A DNA stretch of 64,000 nucleotides, taken from NCBI RefSeq assembly GCF_000003815.2, contig NC_049988.1, positions 22,454,461 through 22,518,460 of the forward strand. Reading direction: 5' to 3'. This document shows positions 22,101-34,100 of the stretch, piece after piece. The notes below the pieces were generated by a model, which was not told the DNA's origin, made no database searches, and saw only the letters and a list, made by a program, of their open reading frames with translations. Each line of letters starts with the position of its first letter. Position 1 is the stretch's first letter. Position numbers and translations under genes: made by a program. Origin of the DNA: Branchiostoma floridae (taxonomy: Eukaryota; Chordata; Leptocardii; Amphioxiformes; Branchiostomatidae).

Positions 22101-25100
22101 ACTAGCTTTCGTCAATGACGTTGCTACGTATCTTATTACCTGGATGTCGCCGACGTATGAAGCGTAAATAATTGCAATTTGTTGTACTCCTTTTTTACGG
22201 GATTCCAGAATGACCCTGCAGACGACAGTCGACTTCTCGGCAGGTTCGGGACCACGCCTGGCGACGTTACCTGTCGTACACTGGTACAAACAGCACACCT
22301 CCGAGTTCTACGTACCTGCAACGTCTGCGTCAGGTAAGGGACGTTACCTTTTGCCCATTGGTAAAATGTTCAGCAAAGCACGTACACTGTTAAGCCCGTA
22401 TCCTACATCGCACCCCGAATTTTCTCCCGACTAATCCCCAAGTAAGCTCGGCGCTTTATTTTATTTCGCTGGATTGGGAGTAGCCTGGAACCCATCCTAT
22501 TCTACTTTAAGCACACTCCTCTGATCGCATCCAACTTGAATGCCAGTCCAATGCACATTACATATATACACATACATACATAGCCATACTCTTATCGAGT
22601 TGTAACATTGACAAAGTGAATCCTTAGCTGCAGAAAATCTATGGCGCCCTCCGTCTCAAGGGATGATTGTAAATGTCTGATGTAGATGGCTTATGTTTAA
22701 ATAACGTTTATGTGCTCTTTAGGTACCCCAGTGGTTTTCAGCCTGGCGTCTCCCTCCGACTACGGGTCTGGCCAGGCCGGTCCGCCCCCCAGGCTGCAGC
22801 TGGACCCGGCGGCGGGCAGGGTGGCGTGGGGCGCCGACGGGCTGCAGAGCGGGCTCTGGTCCGCGCTGGTGGTCGTACAGGACGCTGTCACGGGAGTCAA
22901 GGTACGTCGCCGTCCATATTTTCAGCTCTCGCTGCACCAAGCAGTGGTCTAGTGCGTAGGACTTTCACTATTCGTTGTATGCATGTTTGAATTGAGCCGC
23001 AACTCAAGCACACTTCAAAGAAACACGGGTACATCTTATATATATATATAAGCTTAAACAATGTTCCACGTTTGTATTTAGTCAAGTCTGTATGGGGTCC
23101 GTATAGAAGACTTAAAATCTATCAGGCTCCAGATGTCTTTTAAAAGATGTACAAAGTTATTGTTGGCTCACAAGTGCGTATATATTCAAGTCCGTATGGA
23201 ATTTTTAGCCTTTACCAGGCTCCACGTTTCACCTAAAAAATAATAGAAATTGGACACATATAATATAGACACATCATATGCCAGAGAAGTTACCTGGTCA
23301 CACACCATACTTCCCGGACAGCCAACTCATCTGTCAAACTAAGTGTCCATATTTGCCCAATTTTTACCAATGTTAAGTAAGTTTTACTATTTTTTCCAGG
23401 GACATCTGGAAAATGACTTCCACTCTACAAGTATGGTTCTATGAAAAAGCATATGATGCTTTTACTAATTATCATGTGTATAATTATCATGTATATCTAC
23501 TTAGGCGATGCAAGAGCTGGTCCTGCATCTCCACGACAGCGCCCCAGCCTGCCACCCACCCGCCGTACTGCCGTATGACGCCGTACCCGGTACCGTGCGC
23601 TACCTGAGCGTCGGTCAGGTGTTCTCTCATGTCGTCACCGTGACGGACAGGGACAGCGGGAACAGTCTGGGTATCCGCGGTACAGCGGGGAGTCTGCCGG
23701 ACGGGTGGAGTTTGATTGAAACTTCGGCAGTGGACTCTGTTACAGGTAAGTTGTGCGGCACATTTCCCAACCAAGACCCGGTTGGGCAGCTTTCGGGAAC
23801 GAGAAGTACTGTAAATGCATTTAAGTTCGCGGGGATTTAATTTCGCGGTTGCGGGAAAATGGACTTTTCGCGGTGGATTTAATTTCGCGGTAGCGCCATG
23901 CACTGCAATCTCTTACTGTTATGGAAAAATGTTCGCAGTGGCCGCCGCGAAAACCGCGAACATTAATCCACCGCGAAAATTTCTGCATTTACAGTACATT
24001 GTATTATCATACACCAAACTGAAAGACACCAAACTACATAAGACGTAAAGAAAATAGTCGTAGGCATAATTTTTGTATATATTTACGTATAAATCCTGAA
24101 AACAGTCCGACCGAGTCTCGGTTTGGAAATGTGAGGTGAGCCAAAGTAATCATATGGTAAACTAAACCAGTTATTTAGATACAGAAGCTGGTGTGTTACG
24201 CCGAAGAACAGTATTTATTATCTGTATCTGTATCTGTATAGCCGGTATACATAGTATGTATACCGGCTATACAGATACAGATACAGATAGACAATCATAT
24301 GGTGAAAAGTGAATGTTTCTTTTTTTACAGCGGAGAACTCCCGGAGTGGTCTGTTGCAGTGGACTCCCGAAGCTGATGACGTAGGCAGTCACGTGGTGTG
24401 TCTAGAGGCGGTGGATAGCGACTTACTCATGTCCGTCCCGCAATGTCTGCAGGTGGTCGTCTCGTCCGGAACACTCAGCCAGGTGTTTGTTTGTTTGTTT
24501 GTTTGTTGTATGTTGTCCTACAATTTACCAACTTGCGAAAGAGAATAAAAATGACTTGACAGTAGTCCTGGGTATCGGTACAGCGTACCGGTACAAAACC
24601 GGTTTTCCTCATTGGACCGGTCCAGAAAAACCGGACCTGAAAAAATTAGGTGGACCGGATGTTGGACCGATTAGAAAATTAACAGATTATTTTATCAGGC
24701 ATTCACACGTTTTGGCGCTTGCAGGTGGAAGAAAATAACAAGAGTGAAGTAGAGTAGAGTTTATAGTAATTTCTACCAAGTTTTACAGCCAATCGTACAG
24801 GTACAGTTAGCGTTGTAGGATTTTAAAACGCCAGTGTAAGTCTAATACTCCACTAAACAGATTTCTTTGTAGTGAAATGGACCATTGGTATCAGTCATAC
24901 TGCATCAGGTCCAGGTTCAGGTCTGGACCTGGACCTAATCCTCTGGACCTGAACCGGACCTGGACCTGAATTTTCTGTACCGGTACCCAGCCCTACTTGA
25001 CAGCTATGATAGATTGGGATAACAGATTGTTCTTTTTATACAGAATGAGATTTCAAAATGTAAAAACATTAAACATTTGTCTATCTTGCAGCTCTCTTTG

Positions 25101-28100
25101 TCCGCAGCCAACACCACTCTCAACCTAACAGACAGCGCTGCACAGACCACCTCTCTAGCTACCACAGGATTCAGTATAACAACATCCTCTTCTGTACAGT
25201 CTATGACAGTCAGTCTAATGTTTATCTTAGACACCGCACAAGAAAGACTCACATATTCCTCCACATCTGCTTCATCAGTAAGCGTTTCCTACTATTCTGA
25301 CAACGCAATGGTCCATGTGACCGGCGCGGCAACAAGTACAACGTACGAGACCGTTCTGAACGGCATCAGCTACACCAACAGCGCTGATCGTCCGACGGAG
25401 GGGATGCGCTCGGTCACCGTTCGGGTGTGCACCGATAACAGCTGCGAGTTTCATCGGGTGGACATCGTCGTCGCCCCCGAAGGTTCTCCCCCAAGCGTCT
25501 CGGTGGGGGTATCGGGGAGTGGAACGTGCCCAGTAACGTTTGACACGCAGGTAGGCGCAGCAAATATCATTGCAAGTGGCGGAGCATCTATTACAAATAG
25601 TGGTGGGTTGATTTCAAGCATGACCCTCACGCTCCACAACGCAACCGGCGGGTCGGCCGAATCGCTTGCGGTCTCCCACACATCCACTGAACAGCTCCCC
25701 CTGCCGATCGTTGTAGCATCTGCAGAACTCAACACTCCCGTTGGCGCGAATGGTGTGCAGAAAGTGTCCCATACCTTAACAGTTAGCGAGACCAATAAAA
25801 CGGTTGGACAAGTCATTGTTATCGTGGACATCAAACACTCGTGGATTGGAGACTTGAAGCTCGAGTTAGAGCACGAAGGGGTTACCGAAAGCTTAACCCT
25901 TCGCCCAGGCGGGTATGCTTGCTCACAGTATCACTTGTCCCCAGCGGTGTTCTTCGGTACTGCAGGGTATGTTGACATCGACTCTACGGACGGTGAGCTG
26001 CCCAGCCTCTCCGGAGTTTGCCGATACGAGTCGCGAGGGTCCTTCACACCTGACGGAGACTTTTCCAGGTTTGCCGGGACGGATCCTAGCGGGGACTGGA
26101 CTCTCCACGTCACAGATCTGGTCTCGGGAAGCGGCGATGGTCGACCCGTGCGATGGGCGCTGGTCATACACCCGGACTCGGATAGTACGGTGGCGCTGGA
26201 TGGTTTACTGCCTCCTCTGGCAGCGTCGTTTGACCAATCAGCATCGTCGATACAGAATGAGATGCTGCTAGAACAAGGAGGTCGTGTGAGGGAAGTGTCT
26301 TTGGCGGTACAAATGGTCGTAACTGCCGAAAACGACTCTGACGTCACTCCGTCCCTCATACTTTACCATCCGGACGGAACCGCAGTAGTACTTATGGAGG
26401 AAACTGCAGGCTGTAACTTTAGTTCAGTCGCCTACTTCGTCTTCCACGATAGCGGCACGCCGCCTACCGACAGCTGTGCGAACGGCAACGACCTGGCAAG
26501 CGTCCTGAAGCCAGCCACGCCACTCTCAACTTTGGCGGGAAAAGCAGTGAACGGAGAATGGCGATTGGTCGTCGACGCCAACGTTACCGTTGACATGGAG
26601 ATGTTCTCGTGGTCGGTACACGTCGCGGCCGAGCCGAACGTTGATTGGTCGTACGATGCGGCGACCAATCAGCTAACGGTTACGGGAACAGATACGGCCG
26701 AGCGGTACGCAGATGTTCTAAACGCAGTGACGTACGACAACTCCGCCGCGTCTCCCGACGCCACCGCCTTAAGATACGTCACAGTTGACGTCACCAACGC
26801 AGACGGTCTCCATGGCAGTGACGTCACGTGTGTGGAGGTCAGGCACAAGCCCGTGGTTGACCTGAACGGAGCTGACCCCGGGACTTACCTTGCTGTGACC
26901 TTCACGGAAGATGGCGGCCCGGTGTCGATCGTGAGGGAGGGCGCGACCTTGGCGGGTTCGGACAGCAGCAGCGAGATAGTGTACATCCTGGCGGAGATCA
27001 CAAACCCGGTGGGTGTGGTAGGGGAATTTTGATTTGAAATTATTGTTTTAAACAATTGCAGCAACTTCGCCTTAGCTTGTCTTTTGTTTCCTATTGGAAT
27101 ACTAAAATCGTCTTCATCTCCTCTCCATATAAATTCGTAGTTAGGATTTAAAACCTGCTTTCCAACAAGATCTATTCAAGATCTCAGTTACTCAAGATCC
27201 AGCGGCTTGAGTAACTGCTGTTTGGGGGATCTTATTTGCTGGATGTCTAACCTTCATCGACCTTTGAGTCAAAATGGGTTAACAATTGGAAAGGAAGAAG
27301 ATAGTTGTTGTATCCGTACTCTTTTGTGTCTGTTGTATCTGTACTCCTATTTGAGCATTTGTTTCTTCTGTTGTAGGCTGATGGGGACCTGGAGGTCCTC
27401 AGCGTTCAGAACATCTCGAGGGTAGAACACGTGACCGTCCTGGGACAGGTCATCAGTGTTGACGTCATCATCGCTCCCGTGGTGCACTTCACATCCGGGC
27501 AACTCAACATCTCTGGTCTCAGCTCCAACGACGAATATCTACAGGTGACAAGCATAATATCAATAATGTCATATAAATAGTTGTTTTGCATATTTTTCTT
27601 TAAATATTTAAGTCGCTTTATAATTCACAATAAAAAATGTAAAGATGCCGAGTAAAACAGCGGATACTACCCGAAACTTTTTACCTTTTCAAAAACTGCC
27701 ACTGACAGCCCAAAGCTGCCTAGGCAGACCCTTGTAATGACTTGTCTCATCGTCAATAAAGTCAAAGTATCCAGTTGCTTGAGAAACTTTTGTGTTGTAC
27801 ATGTGTATCTCTTTACCTGGACGCATAACTTTCCTCTTTCATCTACGCACTTCACAATTAATTTCAAAGATAACAAACAGTATGGATCCTTGAAGGTCTC
27901 GAAAAAGCCTTTATGGGAATTTTACATTAGCTTTGCACCTTTAAACCATACCCCATATACATCAAATAAAAGAAAACAAATATAGAGATGTGTTACAATA
28001 ATTTAAATGGTTTTGTACATTCCTCTATATTTGAACAACAATCATTATTTTTACCCACAGGTTCTCCTGACCTTGACTTACAACAACGCGGCCGAGGAGC

Positions 28101-31100
28101 CTTCCTCGTCACAGCGCGTCATCCACGTCACAGCCAATGACGGGGCGCGACAGAGTGACGTCACCACCGTCACCATCAGCGTCACACGTGTCAATGACGC
28201 GCCACACTTCAACACCAACCCGCTCCCGTCTCTCACCACCCAGGAAGACGCCAATAAGTTTACGCAAGTTCCGATAACGGTGCTGCAGTTCATAGGTATA
28301 GGTAATACCTTATACCCGCGTGGGGTGAAGTTTTTATTTTTACCTTTTCTACTTTGGTAAGACCTTTGTGTGTTTTTGGCACGATCTATCACAACAGTAA
28401 AATCTTGGAAAATCGTGGATAGAGCAGAACACTGATCATCAAGATCAAACAGGGAGACCTGGCGCGTCCCCGTCTTGAATTCAGCAAGAAGAAAGGGTAT
28501 GCCACCCCGTGTAACCCCAACGGTGCTGTAATACACTATATGACTCTACTAATAAAGAAAACTGCCGTCTCGCATACATGGCCCGGCATGCGAACTGTTA
28601 AAGACTACTCTTTCATCACCTACTCATCCGTTGACGTAACGACGAGCGAAACCAAATGATATCGACGAATTTTCCAGGATTTTCGTGTCGTGGTAGATCC
28701 TGCAACAAAAAATTGCAAAGATGTTACATAGGCTGTGTTTGATTAACACTACTTGCATATAGCCTCTATTTTGCAGCATGAGTGGGTGGTTATTTGCTTC
28801 TTCTCACTCTGCGTAAAACTTAACACTTAAGGACAAGCTCTGTACGGCGTTTCCAACTTTTCCCCTAGCATTGTGGCGTGTGTTTGTCAGTGTGTGAGTG
28901 TGGGTGTTTTTGGTGGTTTGTCGTGTGTGTTGTGTGTGCGTGTGTGCATGCATGTGTGCTTGCTGTGTCCGTGCGTGTGCGTGCGCGTGGACTAACCAAC
29001 GCAAATTTGCTTATGCTCACTTTTTCTGATTCCGCAAGTGTCAAACTTTCATACTTCTAATTATGTGAAAAAAAAAAACTAATACCAACTTGTATTTCCA
29101 GGTTTTGACTCGATCATCAGCGATAACGACGCGGGAGCGACCCAGGGCATCGCGATTATCGGAGCGGACAACACGAACGGCCAGTGGGACTACCTGGCCT
29201 GGCCAGGGGCTTATACAGGTAGGGAAACATTGGTGCTTTCCTTAGTGACAAGCATTCAAATATGTACTATAAAACCAATGCTTTTAAGTCCCATAGCATG
29301 TATCCATGGCAATTACGTATACGTTAATGGCGTGGTTTTTATTGCTGTTTCAGCCAGGCTGTCGGCGCTGTCCTTGGTGCTGAACGTAAACTACACATTG
29401 TTGTACAGGAACATCATGTTTATGCCCTATTTGTTAAAGTCTAACTACCAGTTCCTGTTACTATTACAGAGATTGCTGACGATGAGAGACAGCTGGACGG
29501 CACAGTCTACAGGAACAGCACGCTGTCGGCGCTGTCAGTGGTACTGAAGGTTAACTAAAGGTCGTTGTTATTGTTGTTACAGAGATAGCTGACGGCGAGA
29601 GACAGCCAGACGGGACAGTCTACAGGAACAGCAAGCTGTCGGCGCTGTCCGTGGTACTGAACGTTAACTACACGTTGTTGTACAGGAAAAGCATGTCCTA
29701 TTTGTTAAAGTCTAACTACCATCTTCTGTTACTATTACAGAGATAGCTGATGGTGTGAGACAGCCGGACGGCACTGTCTACAGGAACAGCACGCTGTCGG
29801 CGCTGTCCGTGGTACTTAAAGCTGAATACTTCAACTTCCTCCGGTTCATCCCGGACCCCAACTTCAGCGGCGAGTCCACCATCAGCTTCGTGGCCTGGGA
29901 CCTCTCAGGTTGGGCACACCTGTAGCCTGATATTTTAACCTCAAGTGCTTAGGCTTAGTCCCAATTGGAAGAAGGGTCCCCGCAGGGCAGATTACGGGCT
30001 TTTTTTTCTGCACTTTTGGGCGTGACCCCTACGTGGCCCTGTGGAGCACCTTTCGGCTCTCGGGATATGTTTTCGGCCCGGTCGGGCACCGTGTTGAATT
30101 TTAGTTGCTGTTTTGTTTCAATTGAATGTCATTTCATGTCATATTTGTACATTTTGGTTTGTGCTGATATAAGTCCAAAACCCGCTCATAGACTCAGTAA
30201 CAGATGTTTTCCTCATCTAGGCTCTACATCATCCCTCAACAACGGTGACTTTGTGAACGCAACGTACACGGACAACACCGGTCCATTCAGGTACGCGAAT
30301 ACAAAACGTGCCTTCATAATTTCTCTGGCAAAACATAGAAAACAATAAAGATATGTCAGGCGACTGACCGAAAGCTTGTTGTTAAAACTATATCCTTTCG
30401 TACAGATATAGCATTTACAACCTTCATCATAGCAATCAATCAATGGGTAAGCAGAAAGCCGTCTAATAAGTCTAATAAGTGTAAAAAAAGGCCGAAAAAC
30501 TGATCGAACTTCTATCTCAGCGAGGAGCACGTGACAGTGACATTGACCGTACAGTCCTCCAACGACGCGCCGACCGTCGATACGTCACAAGTGGTGACGT
30601 TTACCCCCATTGACGAAGACGTCACGGATCCTGCTGGTGACGCCATCACCGTCCTGCTGTCCAACTGTGATGACGTGGACCTCACGTGGCCCGGCACGCA
30701 GCAGAACATCGGCATCGCAGTGACTGGTTAGTAGGTCTTTCACACACTTGATTTTTTCACTCACCCATTCTATCCATCTCAGGCATCTGTCTCTTTCATT
30801 TCAATACGCCAGCCTAATTTCCACAGTCGCTTTGAATCATCCTCACTTTGGAATTATCACTGATTGCCGTTCAATCACCCAACGCGTCTCTCTTTCTCAC
30901 TTAATCTCATTGATCACGCAGCGACTGTTGGTTTTTGTTCTGGCTTTTTTTAAAATCTGAACTACAGTATAGATATATGGATTTATTGTTTATCGATTAA
31001 TCAATCGACCGATTGGTAGATCAATTAATTGATCTATGGGTTGATTTATTTATTGATATCCCATAGGCGCTGACAGCTGTAACGGCGTTTGAGAGCACGG

Positions 31101-34100
31101 ATAATGGGACAAATTCTAAAATTTGATTGGTTGATCTATTGAAGCACTTATAGATTGATTGATATATTGATGTGTTGCTCTATATCTCATAGGCGCTGAC
31201 AGCTCTAACGGCGCATGGGAGTACAGCACGGATAACGGGACCGCGTGGTCCCAGCTCGGGGCGGTGTCGGGCAGCTCCGCGGTGCTGCTGGGGGAGGACG
31301 GGGACGGTGGGCGGTACAGACTTCGCTTCCTGCCCGAGCCCGACTTCTCCGGCACCGCCTTCCTGTACTACCGGGCCTGGGACTTCACCACGGGAACGGC
31401 TGGGGACACAGGGGTAGGGAAGATTTGTTCTATACTACGATCACATTTCCAAAGCGGGAATGTTTGCTGTAATGAAAGTGTTAATGTAATTATGAACGGA
31501 TATACACAAACTATGCTCATTACTCATTTTACGTTCTGTGTGTTTTGTTGTCTTTTATGTTGGTTGGTTGGCATCCGTCTGTCTCGAAAGACAATAGTAA
31601 GAAGACGGGTTTAAGGCGACCCGTCTGCCTGGCCTGCACTTGGGTTTTTAAGGTGAAGGAGGGGTGTGTACGTCCTTCTCCACCCTCTCGTCTACTGATG
31701 CACTAGTCTTACAGTGGCAACTGTATGCAACGCGTAAGACGGCCCCAGCAGACGCAGGTTTGTTGTTTGGAGTTTCTGTCTCCTAGGAGGACTTCCGACC
31801 AAGGATGCAAGGTGTTCCTCCTACTTTTATGTGATACTACCTTGTGTACCTTGCGTCCTTCCCTCACAAAGGCTAGTACGTTAACTAAACTATTCTTTGT
31901 TGCTAGGTGTCAGCCACCTACACAAGCCCAACGGGTGCCTTCAGCCAATCAGAAGCCATCGCCTCCATCACCGTGCTGCCGTCCAACGATTCCCCATTGG
32001 TCACTGACGGCGTCACCATGGCGACCATCACAGAAGACATCACGTCAGACGTCAACCTCGGCACCTCGGTGTCAGCCATGTTGGCCGGACACTACACGGA
32101 CATGGACACCGGAAATGACGCGGGTGTTGCCGTGGTTACGGTGGACGAGACGCACGGTGATTGGCAGTACACGTGCGACAGCGCCCAGCCCTACGATTGG
32201 TTGGATTTTGTTGGCGGGTATCACCTTGGTTACGTGGTTCCTCCACTCCCAACTTTATCCAGCGCGACCTTACTGAAATCGACTTGCCGCGTCAGGTTCC
32301 TACCGCAACCAAACGTGAACACACAAAACATGGCGTCCGCGCCTTATGTTACAATACTCGGCTGGGACAACACTGAGACCGGCCTGGCATCCTCCTCCAG
32401 CTACGGCGTTGACGTCACGGGGTACGCCGACAGCGATCAGAACGAGTTTAGCTCGGACTTGATCAACGTCACGATCCACATCACTGCCGTAAACGACCCG
32501 CCGGAGCTACAGCTAGCCAGTAGCGCAGTAGAAGTAATTTTCTCTGAACACGGTGACCCTGTCACCCTTGTCGGAGACGGGTACAGCCTTACAGATGAAG
32601 ATGACAATAATCTTCTTCGCGCCAGAGTGAGTATAGATGGCGAAGCTTTAAACAACTGCTCGGAGTCGTCATCTTCAATTGAAGAGGTAACAGTCAACCT
32701 AGACGGCACGAACCTCACGAAAAACATCCTATCCGTGTGCCCGTTCCAGATGACGATCGCTCCTAACGATTCTATCGCTGATTCCGCTACGCTGGAAGAT
32801 TTCAGAACGGCGCTAAGCACGCTTTCCTATGCGAACTCTTACACAAATCCAAACCTGCTCAGTCGGACTGTCAGCGTCACTGTGTTCGACGGAAGTGACG
32901 TCAGCGAAACTGCGAGCGCCCACGTGACCATCGTGGTAACCAATGACTCGCCAGTTCTGACCAACGTCACCAAATTCGAATCCATCGCAGAAGACGTACG
33001 AGACGATGACAACAACGGAACAACTGTTTTGACACTGGTCGAGGGCATCTACGTAGACAGTGACGTAGGCAGTGACGTAGGGATCGCTGTGGTGGGTGCA
33101 GACACCCGATACGGGGCGTGGCAGTGGTGCTGCGAATGCGACAACGCCACGTGGCAGGACATGATTGGCGGGATGTACTACGGTTTTGTCGTGCCTCCCG
33201 ACCCGTTGCCGGAAAAGGCGACCCTCCTCTCGGCGAGCTGCAGAATCCGGTTCCTCCCAGAAGCAGATTTTAACACGGAGATAGACGCGCATGGTTCTCC
33301 ACGCGATCCCAGCGACCGCCCGTACGTAACCATCAAGTCTTGGGACAACACGGGCACAACGGCTGGCATGACCGCTCAGTTCGGAGTAGACACCACCGCT
33401 TGCTCTAACGTGTACACCTGTGAGTTTAGCGTGGAAGCCGTCAACGCTACCATAGACGTACTCTCCGTCAACGACCCTCCAAAGCTTACACTTTCTTCAG
33501 AATATTCCTTAGACTTCGTAGAAGACGGGGATCCCATCTCCTTGCTTCCGGACAGCTTTGATGTGTTAGACAGGGACGGAGTAGATCTCAAGAAAATGAC
33601 CATCTCCTTGCAGAACTCAACAGGCGACGAGGGCTTTCTTCTCAATGCCACAAGTATCCAAAACGTGACCATAAGTGACAGTAGCAATGTTGCCTTCATT
33701 GGAGGAGTTACCGCAGAACACATAGCCTTCAACGGAACAAGCGAAATGACACTGCAAGCTCCCGTTAACCAATCCACAGTCAGTATCAAGTCCTACGTAA
33801 CTCTACTACGTTCCGTCATGTACTACAATAATGAGCCTGAGCCGGACAACTTCACTCGGGAGGTCCGGATCTGTGCAGACGATGGACACAACACAACTTG
33901 TAAGAGCTTCACTATCTCCATCCAACTCCTTGGCGACAACACGCCGGTACTTACCGTCAGCTCCTTCAACTTCACTTTCACCGAAGGCGGTGATGAAGTC
34001 CTCGTGGTGGATCCTGAGAATCTCACCCTGTCTGACGCCGACAACAATGAGTACTTCCTCATGGCTGAAGCAGTCGTGACCGTCCAGTCCTTGTCGCCAG

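Noticed and set aside
20940-30640. Frequent TGACGTCA words in the coding exons of the large gene as CRE clusters
   Set aside because: They mostly encode Asp-Val-Thr and similar in repeat units, so codon and residue choice explains them.
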